From positions 1-35,767 of the forward strand of contig CAJUJI010000011.1 in NCBI GenBank assembly GCA_910586875.1: a stretch of 35,767 nucleotides of DNA, written 5' to 3'. The position numbers and the translations under genes are program-made. Shown in pieces: positions 1 through 7,282 of this stretch. Each line of letters begins with the position of its first letter. Position 1 is the stretch's first letter. The DNA is from an uncultured Anaerotruncus sp. (lineage in GTDB: Bacteria > Bacillota > Clostridia > Oscillospirales > Ruminococcaceae). The notes beneath the pieces were generated by a model, which saw only the letters and a program-made list of their open reading frames with translations, was not told where the DNA came from and ran no database searches.

Positions 1-125
1 GGTTCATGGAGGGGGATGCGCTGCTCCCCCTCCATGAGATGTGCCGCGACGAGCGCGGGTGAGCCGTCAGGCGAGCAGCGAGGAGTTATAGGAGTTTCGG
101 ACGGGAGCCGAAACTCCTGCGCACC
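1..125 (+). repeat. 125-bp structured dispersed repeat, copy A
   Basis: This stretch matches the reverse complement of 19196-19320 without gaps. I count nine differences (positions 20, 37, 39, 42, 60, 87, 93, 106 and 115), all transitions. It folds into an 11-bp hairpin (5-15 with 26-36) and a 10-bp hairpin (91-100 with 108-117). Similarity stops abruptly at 125/126. The left end may continue outside the window. It overlaps the 3' end of the ylzJ-like gene. Confidence 0.9.
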
Positions 126-313
126 AGATTGCCCGGCGCATACTGTGGATCTAAATACATATGCGGATCGGTTGAAATCAGACGGGAGACCACCATCCGG
201 TCACCCTGCTGGACGCCCTGCACAAAGCTGTTTTTCACCTGCAAATAATAGCAGCTGCTTTTTACGGGCTGGGAAAAAATTTGCTCCGGCGGGACAATCG
301 TATATAAAAACAT
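86..313 (-). CDS. ylzJ: YlzJ-like protein with repeat-derived C-terminus
   Basis: This 75-residue protein begins MFLYTIVPPEQIF and contains a VVSRLISTDPHMYLDPQYAPG core, resembling the small YlzJ family that follows tepA in Bacillus and relatives. The family has no established function. Its ATG lies 2 nt after the tepA-like stop, with a GAGG ribosome binding site inside the end of that gene, so the two are translationally linked. Residues 64-75 (VRRSFGSRPKLL) and the TAA stop are encoded by the dispersed repeat at 1-125, so the native C-terminus has probably been replaced or extended. The family assignment rests on N-terminal similarity and gene order. Confidence 0.75.
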   Translation of the reverse strand: MFLYTIVPPEQIFSQPVKSSCYYLQVKNSFVQGVQQGDRMVVSRLISTDPHMYLDPQYAPGNLVRRSFGSRPKLL

Positions 314-315
314 CC

Positions 316-1029
316 CTATTCCTCCTCAATCATCCCGTAGAGCGCTGCGATTACGTCCGCTACGCCGCCCATCGAGTCAATCAGCCCCTCCGCTACTGCC
401 GACTGCCCATCCAAAACGGTGCCCACGTCCATCACCAGCTCATCCTTATTCATCATCAACTGGCGAAACCTCTCTGGTGTGATATGGGAGTTATCCGTCA
501 CAAATTTTACAATCCTCTCCTGCATCCGGTCGAAATAGGAGAGGGTTTGCGGAACCCCCAGCACCAACCCATTCATGCGCACCGGATGCACGGTCATGGT
601 TGCAGAGGGTGCAATAAAGCTGCGGCGCGCACTGACCGCCAGCGGCACGCCAATCGAATGGCCGCCGCCCAACACCAATGAAACGGTCGGCTTGCGCATC
701 CCTGACAGCAGCTCCGCAATTGCAAGTCCTGCCTCCACGTCGCCGCCAACGGTATTGAGGATGATCACCAATCCTTCAATATCAGGGTCCTGCTCCACCG
801 CCAACAGCTGTGGTATTACATGCTCATATTTTGTTGTTTTGTTCTGCGCAGGCAGGATATAATGCCCCTCAATCTGCCCGATGATGGTCAGACAATGGAT
901 GGTGTGTTTCCCCTTGGTGCTGGTCACGCCTCCGGTTTGTACAATCTGCTCGGTTTGCTCTGCAATCTCCTGCGTCTGCTCCTCCTGGGCTGGCTGTGGC
1001 TCCTGCTCGTTCTGCTCATATCTGCTCAA
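316..1029 (-). CDS. tepA: TepA-like ClpP-fold serine protease
   Basis: This 237-residue protein belongs to the ClpP/crotonase-fold proteases. Residues 1-40 are a Glu/Gln-rich tail. The ClpP fold follows, with the nucleophile in GGGHSIG (Ser125) and the catalytic His in MTVHPV (His148). An Asp near residue 201 may complete the triad. TepA of Bacillus is described as a translocation-enhancing protein and is linked to degradation of spore proteins. Lack of ClpP-like N-terminal loops and pairing with a ylzJ-like gene favour TepA over housekeeping ClpP. The start is TTG at 1029, eight bases after a clear GGAGG. An extended -10 promoter lies at 1107-1134. Confidence 0.85.
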   Translation of the reverse strand: MSRYEQNEQEPQPAQEEQTQEIAEQTEQIVQTGGVTSTKGKHTIHCLTIIGQIEGHYILPAQNKTTKYEHVIPQLLAVEQDPDIEGLVIILNTVGGDVEAGLAIAELLSGMRKPTVSLVLGGGHSIGVPLAVSARRSFIAPSATMTVHPVRMNGLVLGVPQTLSYFDRMQERIVKFVTDNSHITPERFRQLMMNKDELVMDVGTVLDGQSAVAEGLIDSMGGVADVIAALYGMIEEE

Positions 1030-1106
1030 GATATTTACCTCCTAAATTCGATTCCTCTTTAGGATAAACAGATTCAAACAAATCATGCGGCAGAACATAC
1101 AATATT

Positions 1107-1134
1107 ATTATAGCATTGTCGCTACAAAAGTCAA
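1107..1134 (-). promoter_or_regulatory. SigA-type promoter of the tepA-ylzJ operon
   Basis: On the minus strand, TTGACT (1129-1134) is followed after 16 bases by TATAAT (1107-1112). TGC immediately precedes the -10 box, making an extended -10. Confidence 0.75.
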
Positions 1135-1159
1135 ACGAACCAGAGCGAATTTCGCCGCT

Positions 1160-1188
1160 TTACAAAAACCTTCTTCATCTGCTATAAT
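1160..1188 (+). promoter_or_regulatory. SigA-type promoter of the acetyltransferase gene
   Basis: TTACAA (1160-1165), a 17-base spacer and TATAAT (1183-1188), with TGC before the -10 box. A short GC hairpin followed by a T-rich run (about 1197-1222) lies in the leader and could act as a weak attenuator; this is only a possibility. Confidence 0.65.
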
Positions 1189-1263
1189 CGAAACGCAGGA
1201 AGCCCTTTTTGTGGCTTTCGTTTTTATTGTGTAATTTACAAGCGCCGAACAGGAGGTGCCACA

Positions 1264-1701
1264 ATGCCGAAACCCAGCATCCAACCGGTCTCACCCGACA
1301 CGAAGGAGCTGCTGTCTATCTGGCGTTCTTCGGTGGAGGCGACCCATCATTTTCTCACCCCCGCACAGGTGGATCAGCTTGTGCCGTTTGTCCGGCAGGC
1401 ATTTTCACAGATGGAACAGCTGCTGGGTATCTGGGATCTGCAAGGCCAGCTTTCCGGCTTTCTCGGCGTCTGTGCAGATCGGGTGGAGATGCTGTTTATC
1501 GATGCTGCCCATCGCGGACAGGGGTTGGGCGGCCAATTGCTGCAATATGCAATCGACCGGTTTGATGTTCGCCACCTGGATGTCAACGAACAAAATCCAC
1601 AGGCGCTCGGTTTTTATCAGCGGTTCGGTTTTCAGGTTTACGCGCGTTCGGCACTGGATGGGCAGGGAAACCCATTCCCGCTGCTGCATCTTGAGCGGTG
1701 A
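1264..1701 (+). CDS. yjaB: YjaB-like GNAT N-acetyltransferase
   Basis: This 145-residue protein is a GNAT-family acetyltransferase. The acetyl-CoA pyrophosphate-binding motif is RGQGLGGQ (84-91), following the beta-4 strand VEMLFID. The segments IWRSSVEATHHFL (19-31), DVNEQNPQALGFYQRFGF (106-123) and a C-terminal NPFPLLHL closely resemble E. coli YjaB as I recall it, an acetyl-CoA-binding protein of unclear substrate. The ATG is preceded by AGGAGG. The stop overlaps the GTG start of the DUF1638 gene by 4 nt, indicating a two-gene operon. The substrate cannot be inferred. Confidence 0.85.
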   Translation: MPKPSIQPVSPDTKELLSIWRSSVEATHHFLTPAQVDQLVPFVRQAFSQMEQLLGIWDLQGQLSGFLGVCADRVEMLFIDAAHRGQGLGGQLLQYAIDRFDVRHLDVNEQNPQALGFYQRFGFQVYARSALDGQGNPFPLLHLER

Positions 1702-2432
1702 GCGGGCTGCGTTTTGGGGTGATCGCCTGCCGGGTGCTCACGCGGGAGCTGTCGCTCGCCATCGCCGCTGGCAGCAACACCTGCCAAATACGCTGGCTGC
1801 CGCAGTGCTTACACGACACGCCCGATGTACTGCGGCATCGCTTGCAAACCGAAATCCAGCTGTTCGAGGAGGAAGCTGCCGCATTGCCCGTCCACCGCAG
1901 GCCGGATGCGATCCTGTTGGGGTACGGCCTTTGCGGAGGCGGAACCGCTGGACTGCGCGCGGGCAGCCTGCCGCTTGTCATCCCCCGCACCGATGATTGC
2001 ATCGGTCTGCTGCTCGGCTCCCAGCAGCGCTATCTCTCGCTGTTCGAGCGGTACCAGGGGGTCTATTGGTTTTCCGGCGGGTGGTTGGAACATGCCGACA
2101 CCCCCTCGCGCGCCTACTATGCCCGCAAGCGAAAGGACTATACCACCGCCTATGGCGCAGAAGCTGCCGCCTGGCTGCTGGAGGAGGAAACCCGTTGGAT
2201 CTCCAACTATCATACCGCGGCCTATATTTCCTCCCCCGATTGCTGTAATGCACCGTTTTGCGCGCAGGCTCAGCAGGCCGCTGCCGCGTTTGGCTGGCAG
2301 TTTGAACAGGTTTGCGGCAGCCGCGAGCTGCTCGATGCACTGCTCGCGGGGGAGTGGGACCCCACTGTATTTTACGTCTGTCCGCCGCATCAAACGACCG
2401 CACAAAGCTACGATTTACAAAAGTTCCGGTGA
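1698..2432 (+). CDS. DUF1638 family protein
   Basis: This 244-residue cytoplasmic protein has the hallmarks of DUF1638: an N-terminal CRVL motif with Cys11, a central LLGYGLCGGG motif (73-82, Cys79), RTDDCIGLLLGS (97-108, Cys101) and a later WFSGGWLEH segment. Repeated cysteines, including CC at 182-183, suggest metal or cofactor binding, which is inference. The family's role is not established. Translation starts at GTG 1698, overlapping the acetyltransferase stop by 4 nt, so the two proteins are probably made together. An intrinsic terminator follows at 2468. Confidence 0.8.
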   Translation: MSGLRFGVIACRVLTRELSLAIAAGSNTCQIRWLPQCLHDTPDVLRHRLQTEIQLFEEEAAALPVHRRPDAILLGYGLCGGGTAGLRAGSLPLVIPRTDDCIGLLLGSQQRYLSLFERYQGVYWFSGGWLEHADTPSRAYYARKRKDYTTAYGAEAAAWLLEEETRWISNYHTAAYISSPDCCNAPFCAQAQQAAAAFGWQFEQVCGSRELLDALLAGEWDPTVFYVCPPHQTTAQSYDLQKFR

Positions 2433-2467
2433 GCCCACAGGCGCCTCACTTCTGCATAGCCGATCCT

Positions 2468-2498
2468 AAAAAGCAGGTCCGAAAGGACTTGCTTTTTT
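2468..2498 (+). terminator. Intrinsic terminator after the DUF1638 gene
   Basis: A 13-nt arm (2468-2480), a GAAA tetraloop and a complementary arm ending in a run of six T. It closes the acetyltransferase-DUF1638 operon. Confidence 0.9.
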
Positions 2499-2522
2499 GT
2501 CAAACGAGCGTTTGAAAAGCGG

Positions 2523-2550
2523 TTGACACCCCCTTTTTCTATGTTAAAAT
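2523..2550 (+). promoter_or_regulatory. SigA-type promoter of the sigma/anti-sigma operon
   Basis: A consensus TTGACA (2523-2528), 16-base spacer and TAAAAT (2545-2550), with TGT before the -10 box. The good match to the vegetative consensus suggests basal SigA transcription. No separate autoregulatory promoter was recognised. Confidence 0.8.
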
Positions 2551-2588
2551 AAAATTGGAGATTGCTTGACGAAGGGAGGACAGGTGCT

Positions 2589-3137
2589 GTGTGGAACCCC
2601 AACACCACAGAAGCTGAGCTGGTAAAATTCGAGCAGCTCTACCATACCTACCGGCAGCTCATGTTTCGGGTTGCAAACAGTATCCTGCACGACGAATCGC
2701 TTGCGGAGGATGCCGTACAGCAAGCCTTCTGCCGGATTCTAAACCACCTGGAAAATATTTTATCGGTGGAGTGTCCCCAAACACGACGCTTCGTGGTTAT
2801 TATAGTGAGGAATCTAGCGATCAATCTATACCACAGCCGCCACAAACAGCCCGACGTCCTGCTTGACGAGCTGGAAAACTGGGCCGCCGATCTTTCCCAA
2901 TCGCCGGGCACAGCGGTCGAGGAACAGGACGCATACCAACGGCTGGTTGCACTGATTGAACAGATGCCGCATGGGTACCGAGATGTATTGATGCTCCGGT
3001 ATGATCAGGGCTATTCCACCGCCCAGGTCGCATCCATGCTGGGGCTGCGCGAGGAAAATGTAAAAAAGCGCCTTCAACGGGCGCGGCGGAAGCTGGAACA
3101 ACTGCTGAAACAGGAGGTGAACCCAGAATGCGACTAG
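2589..3137 (+). CDS. ECF-type RNA polymerase sigma factor
   Basis: This 182-residue sigma-70 family protein has region 2 at about 14-85 (FEQLYHTYRQLMFRVANSIL, then LAEDAVQQAFCRIL and RNLAIN) and region 4 at about 115-172, including YSTAQVASMLGLREENVKKR, a typical helix-turn-helix. Regions 1 and 3 are absent, as in extracytoplasmic-function sigma factors. I chose GTG at 2589 because GAAGGGAGGA sits 8 bases upstream; a TTG at 2562 would precede that site. The last 10 nt overlap the next gene, which encodes a membrane protein fitting the role of anti-sigma factor. The stimulus is unknown. Confidence 0.9.
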   Translation: MWNPNTTEAELVKFEQLYHTYRQLMFRVANSILHDESLAEDAVQQAFCRILNHLENILSVECPQTRRFVVIIVRNLAINLYHSRHKQPDVLLDELENWAADLSQSPGTAVEEQDAYQRLVALIEQMPHGYRDVLMLRYDQGYSTAQVASMLGLREENVKKRLQRARRKLEQLLKQEVNPECD

Positions 3138-4210
3138 ACGATGATTTCTTTACACGCGCTGTAAAGCAGGCTGCACAGCAGATTGATCGCCCAACCGAAC
3201 CCACACAGGAGCACCTGTTTTCCGACCATTTTAAACAGGAGATGCAGCAGCTTCTTCATTCACAGCGTAAAAAAAGCCGCCATCGCCCACTCTATCGGGC
3301 CGCGGCGGTGGTGGCTATCTTTCTGGGGCTCTCGGCCAGTATTCTCAGCGTGGACGCCTGGCGGGAGCAGCTGTTTCGCATGGTGGTTGAGCGGCACGAA
3401 GAATATTCCGACATCTCCTATGAGTCGGTGGGTGGAAAGCCGCTTCCTGAAAGCTTCCGGCTGACCGAATATCGCCCCGCCTATCTTCCGGAGGGCTATC
3501 TTCTAACCAATCAGATGTTGGACGACTGCATCAACTGGTCGGTCTACACCAATGCACAAGGGCTGCGCATTCTGTTCGATCAGTCGCTAAATGCGCGCGA
3601 GGGGTTTGCAATGGGCTCCTCGATCAATACCGAGGGCGCACAGCTTGAGGAATTTGAACTAAACGGACTGCCCGCCTACCAGATGTCCAACAAGGGGTCC
3701 CAGTTCATTTTATGGAACGACGAAATTTATAATTATATGCTCATCACCGACCTGCCCATGTCTGAGGCGCTGAAAATTGCGCAGAGCGTCGCTATCTGTC
3801 CGGCGGACGCCCCACATCCGCCGCAGCTGACCCCTAAGCAGCTCCCCGGTGATTACACGCTCGCACAGGCGCAAAAGGACGGCGCGTTGGTTGTTGAGAA
3901 CAGCCTTGCAAAAAATACCGAGGCACTGACACAGTTTCTCTCCCAGGTGCAGGCGGGAGAGCAAGCTATTCTGCGGCTGATCACCCCCACACGGGAGGGC
4001 GACCTCATCAACATCGAGCTTTATTTTGACGGCTGGCAGATCAACTGCACCATAGACAACACCCAAGACCGCTTTGCACAGGAGCCGCAGATTGAAACCC
4101 GTAGCTATGAAGCTGTACAGTTAAGAGCTTCCGGAAATGACGAGCAGGAGCTTGCACTGATCGGCAAGGACGGTGCACAACAAATTCTCTGCCGTTTCAG
4201 TCAGACCTAA
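3128..4210 (+). CDS. Membrane-anchored anti-sigma factor candidate (DUF4367-like)
   Basis: This 360-residue protein has a charged cytoplasmic N-terminus (1-55), one transmembrane helix at about 56-76 and a large extracellular part. The segment RPAYLPEGYLLTNQM (116-130) is typical of DUF4367 domains, common in the partners of clostridial ECF sigma factors. No zinc-binding HXXXCXXC motif is present, so it is not a ZAS-type anti-sigma factor. The ATG overlaps the sigma gene by 10 nt and has its own AGGAGGTGA site. Direct binding to the sigma factor is inferred from order and topology, not shown by sequence. Confidence 0.75.
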   Translation: MRLDDDFFTRAVKQAAQQIDRPTEPTQEHLFSDHFKQEMQQLLHSQRKKSRHRPLYRAAAVVAIFLGLSASILSVDAWREQLFRMVVERHEEYSDISYESVGGKPLPESFRLTEYRPAYLPEGYLLTNQMLDDCINWSVYTNAQGLRILFDQSLNAREGFAMGSSINTEGAQLEEFELNGLPAYQMSNKGSQFILWNDEIYNYMLITDLPMSEALKIAQSVAICPADAPHPPQLTPKQLPGDYTLAQAQKDGALVVENSLAKNTEALTQFLSQVQAGEQAILRLITPTREGDLINIELYFDGWQINCTIDNTQDRFAQEPQIETRSYEAVQLRASGNDEQELALIGKDGAQQILCRFSQT

Positions 4211-4227
4211 TAGCAGCCATTCCACAA

Positions 4228-4262
4228 CAAAGCAGCCACCCATCCGGTGGCTGCTTTGTTTC
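4228..4262. terminator. Terminator between convergent anti-sigma and htrA genes
   Basis: A perfect 13-bp stem (4228-4240 with 4246-4258), five-base loop and T-rich tails on both strands. It lies between two convergent genes, so it probably works in both directions. Confidence 0.85.
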
Positions 4263-4269
4263 ATCCTTC

Positions 4270-5487
4270 TTAAACCAGTTTTCCTTCCGGCACCTCCTCC
4301 TGAAGCACAACCGGAACCTCCTGCTGTTTCCCGTCCCGCAGAAGCGTCAGGGTGATCTGCTCACCCGCGGACAGCCCGTTTAGCTGTGTTCGCAGCTGCG
4401 CAAGGCTGCTGATCTCCTCCCCGTTGACCGCCAGAATGCCATCTCCGACCTGTAGGCCAGCTCTCTGCGCGGCGGAGCCATTCTCTACCGCCGCGATGTA
4501 AACGCCTGTCTGCGGCACCCGATACAAAAACGCCTCCCGTGTGTCGCTGATGTTTAATACCGAGATACCCAATTCCCCGCGGCCGGTCACATAGCCGTGC
4601 TGCATCAAATCCGACGCCACCTTGTACGCCATATCAATCGGCACCGCATACCCCAGCCCTTCGATGCCGGTGCCGGAGGATTTCGCGGTTACAATTCCGA
4701 TCAGCTCTGCTTGATTGTTAAACAAACCACCGCCGGAATTGCCCGGGTTAATTGCGGCATTGGTCTGTAGCAGGCTCATGGTGTTCCCATCAATGGTAAC
4801 CTCGCGGCCGGTTGCGCTGACAATTCCGTTTGTAACCGTTCCGCCCAGCGTGCCCAGCGGATTTCCAATCGCAATGGTCTCGTCCCCCACCTGCAAGCCG
4901 GCGGAGCTTCCGATTTTAGCGGCCTGCAAGCCGGTTGCCTCCACCTTAATCACCGCAATATCGGTCTGTGGATCGCTGCCCACCAGCTCCGCCGGATAGC
5001 TCGTCCCATCCTTCAGGCGCACCTGGATCTTCTGTGCATTTTCTATCACGTGATGGTTGGTGATGATATAGCCATCCTCCGAGAGGATTACACCGCTGCC
5101 GGCCGCCTGAGCCGTGGAGGTCTGCCCAAAGAACGGATTGGTTGTCTGCACCTCGGTGCCAATCTCCACCACCGAGCCGGAAACCGCATTTACTACCTGC
5201 GAAACGCTCATACCGTCTGCGCCCGGTGCCGCATCCGCAACCGCCGCAGGCGCTGGCTCTGCTGTCTGCTGGACGCTTGAAGCCGCCGCCTGCTGGACCG
5301 GCTGCCGGCTCATCGCCAGATATCCCCCGCCAAAGCCCGCTACCGAGGAGGTCACCAGGCAGGCGCACAGCAGCACTCCTGCAAACCGGCGGTTACTGCG
5401 GCGTTTTTCCGGCTGCTCCTGCGCCGGCGGAGTCGGAACTGTGTGTGTATACGGATAAAATTTATTCTGATTTTGCTGATACATCAA
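4270..5487 (-). CDS. htrA: HtrA/DegP-like membrane-anchored serine protease
   Basis: This 405-residue protein is a trypsin-like quality-control protease with a PDZ domain. It has a short cytoplasmic tail, a transmembrane segment at about 35-57, an Ala/Gln/Pro-rich linker to about 92 and a protease domain at about 95-295. The triad is His146 (TNHHVI), Asp176 (DPQTDIAVIKV) and Ser251 (NPGNSGGGL). The single PDZ domain spans about 305-395. Family members degrade or refold misfolded proteins outside the membrane. Two adjacent Met codons could serve as start. It converges on the sigma/anti-sigma operon; shared regulation is possible but not evident. Confidence 0.93.
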   Translation of the reverse strand: MMYQQNQNKFYPYTHTVPTPPAQEQPEKRRSNRRFAGVLLCACLVTSSVAGFGGGYLAMSRQPVQQAAASSVQQTAEPAPAAVADAAPGADGMSVSQVVNAVSGSVVEIGTEVQTTNPFFGQTSTAQAAGSGVILSEDGYIITNHHVIENAQKIQVRLKDGTSYPAELVGSDPQTDIAVIKVEATGLQAAKIGSSAGLQVGDETIAIGNPLGTLGGTVTNGIVSATGREVTIDGNTMSLLQTNAAINPGNSGGGLFNNQAELIGIVTAKSSGTGIEGLGYAVPIDMAYKVASDLMQHGYVTGRGELGISVLNISDTREAFLYRVPQTGVYIAAVENGSAAQRAGLQVGDGILAVNGEEISSLAQLRTQLNGLSAGEQITLTLLRDGKQQEVPVVLQEEVPEGKLV

Positions 5488-5601
5488 TCAAACCTCCAAA
5501 CCTGCTGTTCTTTTGTTTGAGCTTATTATACGGCTCCTTTTTGAATGGGGTTTGAAGAATTTTTCTCGACAATTCAAACTTTCTTGTGTGATTTTTTAAC
5601 G

Positions 5602-5638
5602 AAAAAATGGACGATTTGTAACGTTACAAACCGTCCAT
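5602..5638 (-). terminator. Terminator of the RNA-methyltransferase cluster
   Basis: The stem 5607-5621 with 5624-5638 has one mismatch, and its centre TTTGTAACGTTACAAA is a perfect palindrome. A run of T on the minus strand follows. It lies just after the small gene ending at 5653 and upstream of htrA. Confidence 0.8.
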
Positions 5639-5652
5639 AAATTCCTTCATTT

Positions 5653-5874
5653 TCACCGCAGCTCAATCGTATATACAAACTGATACTGTTCCTGTAGCGC
5701 CTTGACCTTCTCCTCATTGTCCTCGATAAAGGTCTCGGTATAAACCGACTTCCCCTGCTTTTTATAGGCATCCATGATCTCCTGTAGCTTTGCCCAGCAT
5801 TCCTGTTGACGCGCCTCGTCCTCCTCCTTGATATCAATGACAAATTCGCGGTGCTTTGGGATTCTCGCTTTCAT
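5653..5874 (-). CDS. Small hypothetical protein, 73 residues
   Basis: I do not recognise this protein. It is highly charged: Lys/Arg-rich at the start (MKARIPKHREF), then mostly helical with many Glu and Lys, ending in QYQFVYTIELR. There is no signal peptide, membrane segment or cysteine cluster (one Cys). I chose ATG 5874 because AAAGGA lies 11 bases upstream; the alternative ATG at 5886 abuts that site. It is 31 bp downstream of the RsmF-like gene on the same strand and is followed by a terminator, so it is probably the last gene of that operon. Confidence 0.6.
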   Translation of the reverse strand: MKARIPKHREFVIDIKEEDEARQQECWAKLQEIMDAYKKQGKSVYTETFIEDNEEKVKALQEQYQFVYTIELR

Positions 5875-5905
5875 TGGTTTGCACATCCTTTCTTTTTCTA
5901 TTGTA

Positions 5906-7282
5906 TTACAAACTCCCCTTCCAGCGCAAGCCCTTTGGGAAATGATTTTTCAGCTGACCTGCACTCTGCTTGCCCCAGCCCAGTGCAAAACCGTCCACCG
6001 TCACCAGGGTCCAGCCCTTTTCCCCTGCGCAGTCCAGCGTCTCCCCGCGCAGGTAGCTCTGCACCTGTGCGCTGTCCGCCGCCAAATTATGCGTGCGGCG
6101 CACCTTTTGCTGCGTCAACGCCAGCGCCCACGCATGGGACGGCTCAAACCGGCCCTTTTTCAGCGTCCCCAGATGCAGTCCTGGCCGCAGCACCCGCAAT
6201 CCGTCCAGCTCCGGCATTCCCTCCGGCATCTGGTAAAGCTGCTCTCCAAACAGCAGCAGCCTGTCCTTCGGCAGCTCTTGCAGTGTTTCCTGTGCAAACT
6301 GCCGGTAAGCTTCCAGCTGCTTTGGATTGGCGGCGGGCTGCTGCGGCAGATTCGCGCGCACTCCATCGCCCGCCTTGCGCAGCACCGCAACATAATGCCC
6401 TTCCCCCTGCAACCGATGCGGCATCAGCCGAAAGGTCGCCGCTGTGCGGGCATCCCCCTGCTGCACCCAGTCGGGGCGCCCAGGGGAAAACAGGCTGCAC
6501 GCCTGCACCTGCTCCACCGTAAAGTCCGAAAAGCGCTCCAAAAAACGGCTGATGGTCCCTTCGTTTTCCTCCGGCGCAAAGGTACAGGTGGAGTAAACCA
6601 GCCGTCCGCCCGGCCGCAATAGCTGCGCCGCTGCCTGCAAAATATCCTGCTGCCGCTGGGCGCACCGCCGGATATTTTCCAAACTCCACTGGGCCAGCGC
6701 CTCCGGCTCCTTGCGGAACATCCCCTCACCGGAGCAGGGCGCATCCACCAACACCCTGTCAAAATAGGCCGGCATCCGCTGGGCCAGCCGTTCGGGGGTT
6801 TCGTTGGTCACCAATGTATGTGCAATTCCCATCCGTTCGATATTTTGGGAGAGAGCGCGCGCCCGCACCGGCGAAAACTCGTTGCTGACCAGCAGCCCCA
6901 CCCCCTGCATCCGCGCTGCGATCTGGGTGGACTTCCCTCCAGGCGCCGCACAAAGGTCCAATACCCGCTCCCCTGGCTGCGCATCGAGCAGCACCGCCGC
7001 CGACATCGCACTGGGCTCTTGGATATAATACAGCCCCGCCTCATGGTAGGGATGCTTGCCTGGGCGTGCATCCTGCGGATAATAAAAGCCCTCCGGCGCC
7101 CAGGGAACCGGCTCCAACGGGAACGGACTTTTTTGCAGAAGCTTCGCGGCTGACAGCTTGCAAAGGTTCACCCGCAAGCCCTGTATCCGTTCCTGGTTGG
7201 CATAGCTGGCGGCAAATGGCTCATATTCCGCCCCCAGCAACGCCTGCATTCGTTCACAAAAGCCCTGCGGCAACGCGATCAT
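5906..7282 (-). CDS. rsmF: RsmF-like rRNA (cytosine-C5)-methyltransferase
   Basis: This 458-residue protein is a NOL1/NOP2/Sun-family m5C methyltransferase that moves a methyl group from SAM to a cytosine, most likely in 16S rRNA. The SAM motif is VLDLCAAPGGKS (107-118). The two key cysteines are in DAPCSGEG (Cys183) and STCTF (Cys233). A C-terminal RNA-binding region, about 310-458, matches the RsmF/YebU architecture rather than RsmB, which carries an N-terminal NusB-like domain. The ATG overlaps the stop of the upstream methyltransferase gene by 4 nt, so translation is coupled. The exact target base cannot be read from sequence. Confidence 0.9.
   Translation of the reverse strand: MIALPQGFCERMQALLGAEYEPFAASYANQERIQGLRVNLCKLSAAKLLQKSPFPLEPVPWAPEGFYYPQDARPGKHPYHEAGLYYIQEPSAMSAAVLLDAQPGERVLDLCAAPGGKSTQIAARMQGVGLLVSNEFSPVRARALSQNIERMGIAHTLVTNETPERLAQRMPAYFDRVLVDAPCSGEGMFRKEPEALAQWSLENIRRCAQRQQDILQAAAQLLRPGGRLVYSTCTFAPEENEGTISRFLERFSDFTVEQVQACSLFSPGRPDWVQQGDARTAATFRLMPHRLQGEGHYVAVLRKAGDGVRANLPQQPAANPKQLEAYRQFAQETLQELPKDRLLLFGEQLYQMPEGMPELDGLRVLRPGLHLGTLKKGRFEPSHAWALALTQQKVRRTHNLAADSAQVQSYLRGETLDCAGEKGWTLVTVDGFALGWGKQSAGQLKNHFPKGLRWKGSL

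Noticed and set aside
16..681. 221-codon open frame on the plus strand
   Set aside because: Its first part is the structured repeat and the rest lies antisense to the ylzJ-like and tepA-like genes. The peptide has no domain features.
5806..6622. Overlapping plus-strand frames rich in Pro, Ala and Ser
   Set aside because: They run antisense to the RsmF-like gene, and the composition is that of a complementary GC-rich coding strand.
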